Below, one piece after another: positions 54,168-62,701 of a DNA stretch of 64,000 nucleotides. Position numbers and translations under genes: made by a program. Below the pieces are notes generated by a model, which worked only from the letters and a program-made list of their open reading frames with translations, had not been told where the DNA came from and did no database searches. This DNA is from Caballeronia sordidicola (lineage in GTDB: Bacteria; Pseudomonadota; Gammaproteobacteria; Burkholderiales; Burkholderiaceae). How positions within the stretch are numbered: position 1 is the first letter of the stretch; the number at the start of each line of letters is the position of its first letter. The DNA lies in contig NZ_JNFG01000214.1 in assembly GCF_000729995.1 (NCBI RefSeq), positions 372,001-436,000 of the forward strand, read 5' to 3'.

Positions 54168-55064
54168 TCAAGCTCCATAAATATAGGATGAGGCAATATG
54201 GTTGAAGACCATCGAGGCCAGCTCGCTCTGTCGGTCGTTCAGGTCGAACAGAAGATCGAAGTGGTTGCGCAACGAGATTTGCGTCAGGTGCGCCTTTGCG
54301 CCACGGCGATGAAGTGCCGCGGTGAAGTCCTGAGACTGACGCTTGAATTCGCTCGTCTCGTTTTCACCAACTACCAGCAGCATGGGCGGCAATGGAGCCG
54401 ACGCTGTATCAACCAATAACAAGGGGCTGTGTAAAAGAGTATCGGCAGTAGTCATGCCGATGGCGTCGTTGACGTATGTCAATGACAGCGGGCGCAAGTC
54501 AAACACGCCGCTCAATAGTGTCACAGACCGGATAGGCTTTTGGGCCAGCCCGAGCGTTGTCCAGTCTGTGAGCGCGCACATTGCTGCCAGATGACCACCT
54601 GCGGAGCAGCCCAGAAGATGGATGCCACGCGGGTCAATGGCCAACTCCTCGCTGTGAGAAACAACCCATAACAGTGCGCGACGGCACCGATCGATCATTT
54701 CGGCCAGGCTTGCGTCTGGCGCAAGACCATAGTTGACCGCAATGTACGCCATCCCCTGATCGACGAACCCGGAAGCAGGAAATGAATGTTGATCTTTGCT
54801 CAGTTCCTGCCAGTAGCCTCCATGAATATAAATGGCAACTGAGCGCGGTGCTATCTGTCGCCTGTCGCCCGCGGGTGTGAAGAAGTCAAGTGTTTCAGCA
54901 TCCGTATGGCCATAGCGATAGGTGCGCGGCGGCAGGTGACGCCGTGCTGCCAAGCTGCGTTGGTCGTAGTCGCGAAGGATCGCCGGCAGGTCGGAAACGT
55001 ACGAGCTCGGGGAGTACTCGCGCTCAAGGGTGGCTGTGTCGACTATGTGGCGGTAGATGTTCAC
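54168..55064 (-). CDS. Kynurenine formamidase, alpha/beta-hydrolase (AFMID) type
   Basis: About 298 residues from GTG 55064; the frame extends to 55148, but that would leave no room for the divergent promoter. HGG(Y)W oxyanion motif in IYIHGGYWQELSKDQ, nucleophile Ser in LLGCSAGGHLAAMC, acid in VVGENETSEF and His in LRNHFDLLFDL. It hydrolyses N-formylkynurenine to kynurenine and formate. Most Burkholderia use the unrelated metal-dependent KynB cyclase-type enzyme, so this hydrolase version is notable. First gene of the operon. Confidence 0.9.
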   Translation of the reverse strand: MNIYRHIVDTATLEREYSPSSYVSDLPAILRDYDQRSLAARRHLPPRTYRYGHTDAETLDFFTPAGDRRQIAPRSVAIYIHGGYWQELSKDQHSFPASGFVDQGMAYIAVNYGLAPDASLAEMIDRCRRALLWVVSHSEELAIDPRGIHLLGCSAGGHLAAMCALTDWTTLGLAQKPIRSVTLLSGVFDLRPLSLTYVNDAIGMTTADTLLHSPLLLVDTASAPLPPMLLVVGENETSEFKRQSQDFTAALHRRGAKAHLTQISLRNHFDLLFDLNDRQSELASMVFNHIASSYIYGA

Positions 55065-55164
55065 GGGAAGGCGCTTTGATAGCAAAAGTTGAAATGAATA
55101 TATAGAGCGAAAAATATGAAAACCATATACAGTTGTTAGGTAAATCAACTATCTGTTATGTATT

Positions 55165-56592
55165 TTGCACAAAACATGGGACAAGATGCTTCCTATCACT
55201 CTTGATGACTCTGGTCCCGCAGTGCGGCAGATTGAACGTCAGGTCGGCCTTTTAATAGAGCGTGGTCATCTGAAGCCGGGTGCGCAGGTGCCGTCGGTCC
55301 GCCAGTTGGCGGAGGAACTTAATGTCAGCACTTTCACCGTTGTAACGGCATACGATCGATTGGTGTCGTCCAACTATCTGGTGTCTCGACGCGCCCGCGG
55401 TTATTTCGTAGCGCAGAAAAGTCTGAGTCACTTGGAAGATCCAGCGTTGCTTGCCGGGAGTGCGATCGACGCACCGTGGCTTTTTCGCGCGATCAAGGAG
55501 CAGGATGGTTCGATCAAAGCTGGAGCGGGTGTACTGCCGACAGACTGGATAGACAGCGAGATGATTAGGCAGAGCGCCCGCTTTGCGGTCCGTCACTCTG
55601 GGGACTCCTTCTCGCAATACCCGAGCCCTTTGGGCTATCGTCCGTTGCGCGACTTGGTTGCATTGAAGCTTATTGATCTCGGGATTTCGGTTCAATCTGA
55701 ACAAGTTGTGACGACGGCTGGGGCAAGCCATGCGATTGATCTGACGTTGCGTACGCTATTACCAGCGGGTTCAACGGTTCTGATAGAGGACCCTGGTTAT
55801 TACACGCTGTTCTCGCACCTGGAGGCAGCGAACATTAGGTTTGCAACGGTGCCTAGACGGTTCGACGGGATAGATATCGACGCGCTCGAGCAGGCAGTCC
55901 GTCTGCATGAACCGAAGTTGCTCTTCCTGAATTCGGTTTTGCATAACCCAACCGGTAGTACGCTTAGTACGATCAATGCGCATAAGATTCTCGGCCTTGC
56001 TGAGCGTTATGATTTCCTAATTGTCGAAGACGATATCTACTGCGATTTCTATGAGGGGCGGGCTTTCCGTCTGGCAAATCTTGATCAACTCCAACGCGTG
56101 ATCTATGTGGGGAGCTACGCGAAGACTATTTCTCCGTCCTTGCGGGTGGGATTCCTCGCTGCCGGTACCGAAATCGCGCGTCGGCTCGCTGCACGCAAGT
56201 TGCTCACGTGTCTCGCCACCTCCGAATTAAGCGAACGTATAGTTGCGGAATTGCTCACTTCTGGTGCATATCGTCGCCACATGGAGCGCTTGCGCGAAAG
56301 GCTCGCCGATACGCGCCCGCGGGTCGCCAGTCGTTTGCGATCGCTGGGATTCGACACGCCGGTACAAACCGCGGGAGGATTTTTCCTTTGGGGGCAGTGG
56401 TCCGATGGGCGAGGAACCCTGGCTCTCGCCAAGACGGCTTCGCATCACGGTCTTGTCTTGGCGCCCGGCAGCATCTTCTCGCCTGACCATCGCGATTCAA
56501 ACGGACTAAGATTGAATATTGCGCACTGCGACTCGGCAGAATTTGAAGCGCGCATGATGGCAAGCATTGAATCGGTCTCTGCCGAACGGTAG
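55165..56592 (+). CDS. MocR-family regulator (GntR HTH fused to aminotransferase domain)
   Basis: 475 residues from TTG 55165, or 468 from ATG 55186. N-terminal GntR-type winged helix (VRQIERQVGLLIERGHLKPG, LAEELNVSTFTVVTAYDRLV) and a C-terminal fold-type I aminotransferase domain with SNYLV linker, VTTAGASHAIDLTLRTLLPA, NPTGSTLSTINAH and the PLP-Lys in YVGSYAKTISPSLRVGFLA. MocR proteins sense PLP or PLP-amino-acid adducts. It is divergent to the kynurenine operon, so it probably controls it. Confidence 0.92.
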   Translation: MHKTWDKMLPITLDDSGPAVRQIERQVGLLIERGHLKPGAQVPSVRQLAEELNVSTFTVVTAYDRLVSSNYLVSRRARGYFVAQKSLSHLEDPALLAGSAIDAPWLFRAIKEQDGSIKAGAGVLPTDWIDSEMIRQSARFAVRHSGDSFSQYPSPLGYRPLRDLVALKLIDLGISVQSEQVVTTAGASHAIDLTLRTLLPAGSTVLIEDPGYYTLFSHLEAANIRFATVPRRFDGIDIDALEQAVRLHEPKLLFLNSVLHNPTGSTLSTINAHKILGLAERYDFLIVEDDIYCDFYEGRAFRLANLDQLQRVIYVGSYAKTISPSLRVGFLAAGTEIARRLAARKLLTCLATSELSERIVAELLTSGAYRRHMERLRERLADTRPRVASRLRSLGFDTPVQTAGGFFLWGQWSDGRGTLALAKTASHHGLVLAPGSIFSPDHRDSNGLRLNIAHCDSAEFEARMMASIESVSAER

Positions 56593-56781
56593 CGCATTGA
56601 ACTTTCAGATTGCGCGTGTGTTTTGTCGGTACGGTTCCCGTCTGGAGACGCAAGCAGCCGCGCCACCTTTGTCCTGGCAAACGGTTGGGCCAAGGATAGT
56701 ACGATGACAGTCACTTTTGCCGATTCGGAGTTCTAAAGTAGAGTATTCGTACCTTTGCTGTTTCTAACTGTTGCTTCGCCA

Positions 56782-57789
56782 ATGCACGAAAAGCCCCTGG
56801 ATCTCTCATATCTGTATCAACACTGTCTGTTTCGTTCCGACCGGGCGGTGGACTCGCACGTCCTGGCGGCACATGAGTTGGCCGAGCACAGCCTGCGGTG
56901 GCAACGCGGTGTGGTCGATACAGTGATGTACAAGGCCGAAGTTCGGCAGATGCAGATATTTGCTCTGCGCTATGGCCCTGAGGTGGAAATAACACCCCTT
57001 CCCACTGAGGGTTTTATGGTGGTGCACCTGTCGCTCAAAGGATCCGCGGAGGTTGTGGCCGATGGTAATCGGATGCTTCTAACCGAAGGCCGGACGGGTT
57101 GGATGGCGCCGCGTAAAACCTGGCGTATGCGCTGGCAGTCTGGAGCGGAGCAACTGATTCTCAAAATCCCCAACCAATTGCTGCGAACGCGCGAAAATCC
57201 GGATCAATCAATCGATCTTGCACCGATCGGGATGTTGCCGAAGATCTTCGATCCGCAATGGCGGTCGCTTATCCAGACGCTGGTACATGCCGCGTCAGGC
57301 CCGACGTGTTCAGCGGCAGGTGACGAGTGGTTGGATCATTTTGAGCGTGTGGTAGGTGCTTTCCTAATCGCGCATGGCTCGCCAGTCGTCATCGGGTTGG
57401 CAGGTTCGGGTTCCGGTGATCCCGATGATGGGCCTGGGAATGACGATATGCTCTTCATGAACGCGTCGAGTCGCGTGGAGGCGATGGAGAACTACATTCG
57501 ACGACGTTTAGTCGCGCCCTTCTCGCTGATTGACCTTGCCCGTGCGGCGGGGGTGAGTCCGCGTACGTTGCAAACCCTATGTCTGAACCAGCGCGGCATG
57601 ACTCCAATCGAAATCTTGCGCGGTATTCGTCTCGATGCAGTCCGGGCGAGCTTACTCGAAGGCAATACGGCGAACGTTACGGAGGTTGCGTTTCGGTTCG
57701 GCTTCAACCATCTCGGGCGTTTCGCGACATACTACCGAGACAGGTTCGGCGAGCTTCCAAGCGCCACAAGCGGCCCGGCACACCGGTGA
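56782..57789 (+). CDS. andR: AraC-family regulator, AndR-like
   Basis: 335 residues from ATG 56782 (an in-frame TTG lies at 56755). N-terminal AraC-binding-like ligand domain (VVHLSLKGSAEVVADGNRML) and C-terminal double HTH (SLIDLARAAGVSPRTLQTLC, VTEVAFRFGFNHLGRFATYY). It lies directly upstream of the anthranilate dioxygenase genes on the same strand, the position of AndR in Burkholderia cepacia DBO1, where an AraC/XylS activator responds to anthranilate. Symbol assigned by position and family, not by alignment. Confidence 0.85.
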   Translation: MHEKPLDLSYLYQHCLFRSDRAVDSHVLAAHELAEHSLRWQRGVVDTVMYKAEVRQMQIFALRYGPEVEITPLPTEGFMVVHLSLKGSAEVVADGNRMLLTEGRTGWMAPRKTWRMRWQSGAEQLILKIPNQLLRTRENPDQSIDLAPIGMLPKIFDPQWRSLIQTLVHAASGPTCSAAGDEWLDHFERVVGAFLIAHGSPVVIGLAGSGSGDPDDGPGNDDMLFMNASSRVEAMENYIRRRLVAPFSLIDLARAAGVSPRTLQTLCLNQRGMTPIEILRGIRLDAVRASLLEGNTANVTEVAFRFGFNHLGRFATYYRDRFGELPSATSGPAHR

Positions 57790-57861
57790 CATCGCCACTG
57801 GTACGAATGGCTCAGACGGCTCCAGTTGCGGACTAAGGAACAGTTGTTTAGCCCGGGCGCG

Positions 57862-57904
57862 CGAAACGGATAATGTTTCGATGTTTTGATTCGCAAAACG
57901 GATA
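57862..57904. promoter_or_regulatory. Direct repeats upstream of the anthranilate dioxygenase genes (putative AraC-type sites)
   Basis: CGAAACGGATA at 57862-57872 and CAAAACGGATA at 57894-57904 are 32 bases apart (three helical turns) in the same orientation. Each also belongs to a local palindrome (CGAAAC/GTTTCG around 57862-57880 and GTTTTG/CAAAAC around 57883-57899). AraC activators bind direct repeats; the sites are 60-100 bases before the oxygenase start. Confidence 0.55.
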
Positions 57905-57963
57905 GCGACGTGTTTTTGTCGTTTCTAAACTGCGCTCCATATCAAGCCAATATGGAGACGTCG

Positions 57964-59229
57964 ATGTCCGAAGCGACTTTAAATGCCCCCGCCTCCGCGC
58001 AGCGTAGCATCGATTTTGCGCAACCCGATGGCTCACGCGTACCTTATGCGGTGTTTAGCTCTCTCGAGGTGTACGAGCTGGAACAGCAACGTATCTTCAG
58101 AGGGCCAACCTGGAGCTTTCTCGGTCTTGAATGCGAAATTCCAGAGGTTGGAGACTTCAAGAGCACCTTTGTTGGCGACACCCCCGTTGTTGTAACCCGA
58201 ACTGTCGATGGGCTGGCGTGCTGGGTCAATCGTTGCGCCCATCGAGGCGCGATGGTGTGCCGGCAGAGCCGCGGCAACGCTACGTCGCACACCTGCGTTT
58301 ACCATCAGTGGAGTTACGCGTCCAACGGTGACCTGCAGGGTATCCCTTTCAAGCGCGGCCAGAAGGGAATGGCAGGGATGACACGTGATTTCGTGCAAGC
58401 GGATCATGGCCTTGAGAAGCTGCGAGTCGATAGCTACAAAGGGCTCCTGTTCGCCACGTTTTCACCTGATACGCCACAATTAGCGGAATACATCGGACCG
58501 GAAATGCGGCCTTGGATCGATCGTATATTTCATAAACCGATCGTCTATCTGGGATGCACGCGACAGTATTCCAAATCTAACTGGAAGCTGTACATGGAGA
58601 ACGTAAAGGACGGCTACCACGCCAGCCTCCTGCATCTCTTTCACACGACATTCAATATCTTTCGTGTCGGGATGAAAGTGCGTTCCATCGCGGACGAGGC
58701 AACGGGTCTGCACAGTATCTTTACTTCGACAAAGCCTGACGTCACTGCAGATACGACTACGGCGTACTCTGCTGAAAAGCTGCGAACGATGGACAGCGGT
58801 TTCTCACTGGAGGACCCGACGTTGCTGGGTCAGACCCAAGAATATGACGAAATTACCACGAACAATATCCAGGCAATCTTTCCTCAGCTCGTCGTACAGC
58901 AGATTCACAATACTCTGGTAGCCCGTCAGCTACTGGCAAAGGGTCCGGGCAATTTCGAACTGGTCTTCCATTTTTTCGGGTATGAGGACGACACGCCGGA
59001 GTTGCGTGAACTCCGTTTGCTTCAGGCCAACCTCGTTGGACCGGCAGGATACATCTCAATGGAAGACACAGAGGCCACTGAGCTCGTTCAGCGGGCGACG
59101 CTTCGGGATCCGCAAAAGCATTCCTTCATGGGGATGGCGCTCGATGTTCCGGCTGAGGCTAACTCGGCAATTACCGAAAACATGATCAGGCGTTTCTGGA
59201 AAGGCTACCAAAAGCTGATGGGGTATTGA
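57964..59229 (+). CDS. andAc: Anthranilate 1,2-dioxygenase large subunit
   Basis: 421 residues from ATG 57964, set by GGAG seven bases before; in-frame ATGs lie further upstream. Rieske ligands CAHRGAMVCR and CVYHQWSYAS, mononuclear iron site KDGYHASLLHLFH. It is a benzoate/anthranilate-type large oxygenase subunit with the size of AndAc. With the small subunit, ferredoxin and reductase encoded next it converts anthranilate to catechol, CO2 and ammonia. Gene order Ac-Ad-Ab(-LysR)-Aa matches Burkholderia three-component systems except for the LysR insertion. Confidence 0.9.
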   Translation: MSEATLNAPASAQRSIDFAQPDGSRVPYAVFSSLEVYELEQQRIFRGPTWSFLGLECEIPEVGDFKSTFVGDTPVVVTRTVDGLACWVNRCAHRGAMVCRQSRGNATSHTCVYHQWSYASNGDLQGIPFKRGQKGMAGMTRDFVQADHGLEKLRVDSYKGLLFATFSPDTPQLAEYIGPEMRPWIDRIFHKPIVYLGCTRQYSKSNWKLYMENVKDGYHASLLHLFHTTFNIFRVGMKVRSIADEATGLHSIFTSTKPDVTADTTTAYSAEKLRTMDSGFSLEDPTLLGQTQEYDEITTNNIQAIFPQLVVQQIHNTLVARQLLAKGPGNFELVFHFFGYEDDTPELRELRLLQANLVGPAGYISMEDTEATELVQRATLRDPQKHSFMGMALDVPAEANSAITENMIRRFWKGYQKLMGY

Positions 59230-59232
59230 GCT

Positions 59233-59709
59233 ATGAACAACAATCTTCAATTGTGGACCGAATTGAGCGCGCTACAGCATGGATATGTCAGCGCACTTGA
59301 CAACGATCGTCTCGAAGAATGGCCCGACTATTTCACGGAACAATGCCGTTACGAGATCATCCCTAAGGAAAATGTCGATCTGGGTTTACCGGCACCTGTG
59401 ATCTATTGCGTGAACAAAAAGATGCTCAGGGACCGCGTGGTGTCGCTTCGTAACGCCAACATCTATGACGCACACACGTATCGGCACATGACCTCCGGTC
59501 TGGTGATCACTTCTGCGATAGACGATGTTGTTCACACAACAAGCAGCTACGTGGTGGTCAATACCAGTCGGGTCGGCGATTCCGCCGTCTATCAAGCCGG
59601 TTGCTACCGCGATGAAGTGGTTCGTGTAGACGGACGGTGGCTGTATCGGAGCAAGCGGGTGGTGTATGACACCTCCCGGGTGCAGACGCTTCTGGCGACG
59701 CCTATCTGA
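59233..59709 (+). CDS. andAd: Anthranilate 1,2-dioxygenase small subunit
   Basis: 158 residues of the ring-hydroxylating beta-subunit family (NTF2-like fold): ALQHGYVSALDNDRLEEWPD, FTEQCRYEIIPKEN, YQAGCYRDEVVRVDGRWLYR. The gene starts 3 bases past the large-subunit stop. It has a structural role in the hexameric oxygenase. Confidence 0.92.
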   Translation: MNNNLQLWTELSALQHGYVSALDNDRLEEWPDYFTEQCRYEIIPKENVDLGLPAPVIYCVNKKMLRDRVVSLRNANIYDAHTYRHMTSGLVITSAIDDVVHTTSSYVVVNTSRVGDSAVYQAGCYRDEVVRVDGRWLYRSKRVVYDTSRVQTLLATPI

Positions 59710-59724
59710 GGAGCAGGGGAGAGT

Positions 59725-60057
59725 ATGACGGACGTTTGGCACGATGTTGGGACACCGCAGTTGTTTTCCGAAGAGGAGCCCGTCTCGGTGACGGTCGGCG
59801 GCATCCCGCTTGCAGTATTTCGACAGGGACAAGAACTGTTCGTCTTACATGATCTGTGTACGCACGGCGCGGCACGATTGTCTGAGGGGTATGTTGAAGA
59901 TGGATGTGTCGAATGTCCTCTCCATCAGGGCACGTTCGACCTGCGCACCGGCGCGGCCTGTCGGGCGCCGGTCACGACGCCGGTTAGGGCCTACCCGATC
60001 CGTATTCTGAACGGACGTGTGGAGGTATTTCTGAGCGATCTTGAGAGGCCGTCGTAG
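59725..60057 (+). CDS. andAb: Anthranilate dioxygenase Rieske ferredoxin
   Basis: 110 residues. Rieske ligands CTHGAARLSEG and CPLHQGTFDLRTG. It carries electrons from the reductase at 61414 to the oxygenase. Closely follows the small-subunit gene (15 bases). Confidence 0.9.
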   Translation: MTDVWHDVGTPQLFSEEEPVSVTVGGIPLAVFRQGQELFVLHDLCTHGAARLSEGYVEDGCVECPLHQGTFDLRTGAACRAPVTTPVRAYPIRILNGRVEVFLSDLERPS

Positions 60058-60119
60058 ATTGGCAAGAGGCCGTTCGCTAGTCGTACCGTCCGAATAGGAA
60101 GTTTCGCGAGGTGGCAGGA

Positions 60120-61043
60120 ATGGAGCTTCGGCACCTGAGATATTTTGTGGCAGTTGCAGAGGAACGAAGCTTTCGGCTGGCAGCGATTCGCCTGAATCTG
60201 TCACAGCCTCCCTTGTCCCGGCAGATACAGCAGCTCGAAGAGCAGGTAGGCGCTGTCCTGTTAAATCGGACAGCAGGAGGTGTCGAATTGACGGAAGCGG
60301 GAGCTGTTTTTTTGGAAGAAGCTAGGCGGATACTGAACTTCACCAGGGAAGCGATCGAAAAAGCCCGAAGGATAGAGCACGGCGAGCAGGGTCATCTGAA
60401 TGTTGCGTACTACGGCTCAGTCATATTCAAGGTTATACCGCGCATTCTGGCAGACTTCCGGGAGTTGAGAAGCCACATATCGGTCAGTCTGAGAAAAATG
60501 GCAAAAGACGAACAGATCCGCGCGTTGCGGCAGGGCTGGATTGACATAGGATTTGGCCGCTCCTACCGACCTGAGCCGGACATGCTGACGCAGCTTGTCC
60601 TAGACGAGCCGCTGTTCGTCGCGGTGTCGCGGCGCAATGAGTTTTCCGGAAGGAAATCGGTAGCGTTGCGCGAGTTGGCGAACTCTGCATTCGTCGTTTA
60701 TCCAGGGTCACCGCGTCCTGGTTTCGCCGATGAAGTGATCCTGCTTTGTGACAAAGCGGGCTTTCAGGCCCACATCGTTGACGAATCCGATGATGTTGAC
60801 GCGTGCCTGGCGCTGGTGTCAGCCGATGTTGGCCTTGGCCTCGTGCCAGCATCGGCCGTTTCCGCACATAACAACTACGTGCGTTTTATTCGTCTCGCCA
60901 ATCCAAGGCCGACGAGCCCGCTTTGGTGCGTCGTGCGTCGCAACGATGAACGTCCAAGCGTCAAAGCATTTCTCGAAACAGTCAGGCAGTTCGACGCGAC
61001 CGAACAGGCGTTACATGTACGGGCAGACGATATCCACGATTGA
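60120..61043 (+). CDS. LysR-family regulator (CatR/BenM type)
   Basis: 307 residues from ATG 60120 (GAGG upstream). Opening MELRHLRYFVAVAEERSFRL and PPLSRQIQQLEEQVG are typical of the CatM/BenM/CbnR group, which respond to muconate and act on catechol genes. It interrupts the anthranilate dioxygenase gene order between ferredoxin and reductase. Likely targets are the reductase gene and the intradiol dioxygenase at 63518; a CatM-like site lies at 61110. Confidence 0.9.
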   Translation: MELRHLRYFVAVAEERSFRLAAIRLNLSQPPLSRQIQQLEEQVGAVLLNRTAGGVELTEAGAVFLEEARRILNFTREAIEKARRIEHGEQGHLNVAYYGSVIFKVIPRILADFRELRSHISVSLRKMAKDEQIRALRQGWIDIGFGRSYRPEPDMLTQLVLDEPLFVAVSRRNEFSGRKSVALRELANSAFVVYPGSPRPGFADEVILLCDKAGFQAHIVDESDDVDACLALVSADVGLGLVPASAVSAHNNYVRFIRLANPRPTSPLWCVVRRNDERPSVKAFLETVRQFDATEQALHVRADDIHD

Positions 61044-61413
61044 AGCGCGGAAATTTTTTGAGGAGCGACAAATCATGCACGCGGTTTGGCTTCACGATCC
61101 ACACGACTGATACCTAAAAGGTAATTGCAGTGTCTTAGATAGCATTGGACATGAATCGTCCGGTTCAATAATCTTAAAACGTTGGTCGTGCTCGCGGATC
61201 GGCTGGTTGAAGCAATTCGGGTACTCTTATCCGATGGATAAGAACATCGATCGAATATTCCAATCGGCATCGCGCTAGCGAATGCCGTGCAGGAACGACA
61301 GTCTGACGGCTAGCGGCAGCATGCAGAAAGACGGGAAAAAGATTTTCCTGTGGGCGACATTTGAAATCGAAGCCCGCAGGTGAGCGCGATCACAATTGTC
61401 ACTAATATTCCCA
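61044..61413. promoter_or_regulatory. Gap with possible LysR site before the reductase gene
   Basis: 370 bases. ATAC-N7-GTAA at 61110-61124 is one base from the ATAC-N7-GTAT sites of BenM/CatM regulators. Otherwise nothing recognised. Confidence 0.4.
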
Positions 61414-62673
61414 ATGACTGACTCGAAAATTAGCAAATCTTATCGCCATCGCGGTACTTCAGAGTATGTAATTGTGGGTGGTGGTCAGGCTGGGCGTCGT
61501 GCTGCGGAAGAGCTGCGCAAAATAAACTCCACATCGGAGATTCTGATCATCGGGGAGGAAGCGGTAGCCCCATATGATCGTCCGATGCTGTCCAAGCAGA
61601 TCCTGCTTGAACCGGAGAAGGAAATTGATGCATTTGTTCGGAACGCTGCGTTCTACCAGGATCGTGAGATTGAGTTGCTATTGAATACGCGGGTGACTTG
61701 CATTAATCGAAATGCGCAAAACATCGAGCTTGGAAATGGCGACACCATCGGTTACGGAGCGCTTCTTCTTGCGACGGGCTCGCGTGCGCGGACATTGGCG
61801 TGCCGAGTCGACCCCGGCGCCGAGGTGCACTACCTGCGGACCATGAAAGATGCGAAGCTACTGAGAAAGAACCTGGAGCCAGGACGGGCGGTAATTATCC
61901 TGGGAGGGGGGTTCATTGGTCTCGAGGTCGCATCGTCTGCGGTTCTCAGGGGCTGCCAAGTTACGGTAATTGAACCAAATGAGCAGTTGTTGCAACGTTC
62001 GATGCCTACCGTAGTTGGAGAACGGATCCTGCGGATGCACGAGGCTCGGGGAGTACGGTTTCTGATGGGCAATCAGCCACATCGCATCGGCCTCGGGGAT
62101 TGTGGATCGCTGCTCGTCCACGTTGACGGTGGTCAGCTTAGGGCGGATGTTGTCGTGGCAGGCGTAGGTGCTGAACCCAATGTCGAGTTGGCGGCGCTAG
62201 CAGGCTTAGATGTCAGCAACGGAATCGTCGTTGATGAAGCGTGCCGGACAGCCGATCGCAATGTTTTCGCTGCGGGAGACGTTACTGCTCACTACAGCCC
62301 CGTCTTGCGTCGGCATGTCCGCATAGAGTCATGGCAGATTGCAGAAAATCAGCCTGTGGTTGCCGCTGGCAATATGGCTGGCGGCGAACTCCGGTACGAA
62401 GAGATTCCATGGCTCTGGACCGACCAATATGACTGGAATATTCAGACATTGGGGTTGTTCGACCGCTCGCAGGAGTGGCTTGTGCGCGGTGATCCTCACT
62501 CCGGTAAATTCAGTGTGTACGGTGTTGGAGAAGGCGGGAAGCTTGAGGCGATCGCTTCGGTTAATCGAGGCAAGGACGTGGCTATTGCCCGTAGGTTGAT
62601 GAAAAAAGGCACCGAGGTGGATATCCGGAGGATGCGAGATCCAGGCTATTCGCTAAGCGCGCTCCTGAATTGA
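61414..62673 (+). CDS. andAa: FAD-dependent ferredoxin reductase of anthranilate dioxygenase
   Basis: 419 residues from ATG 61414 (TTG 61396 also in frame; neither has a strong ribosome site). FAD motif YVIVGGGQAGRRAAEELR, APYDRPMLSKQIL, NAD motif VIILGGGFIGLEVASSAVL, second FAD contact VFAAGDVTAHYSP, and WTDQYDWNIQTLG. It transfers electrons from NADH to the Rieske ferredoxin. Paralog of the reductase at 17236. Confidence 0.9.
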   Translation: MTDSKISKSYRHRGTSEYVIVGGGQAGRRAAEELRKINSTSEILIIGEEAVAPYDRPMLSKQILLEPEKEIDAFVRNAAFYQDREIELLLNTRVTCINRNAQNIELGNGDTIGYGALLLATGSRARTLACRVDPGAEVHYLRTMKDAKLLRKNLEPGRAVIILGGGFIGLEVASSAVLRGCQVTVIEPNEQLLQRSMPTVVGERILRMHEARGVRFLMGNQPHRIGLGDCGSLLVHVDGGQLRADVVVAGVGAEPNVELAALAGLDVSNGIVVDEACRTADRNVFAAGDVTAHYSPVLRRHVRIESWQIAENQPVVAAGNMAGGELRYEEIPWLWTDQYDWNIQTLGLFDRSQEWLVRGDPHSGKFSVYGVGEGGKLEAIASVNRGKDVAIARRLMKKGTEVDIRRMRDPGYSLSALLN

Positions 62674-62701
62674 ATTGTATAAGTTAACCAACGACTCTGC
62701 C

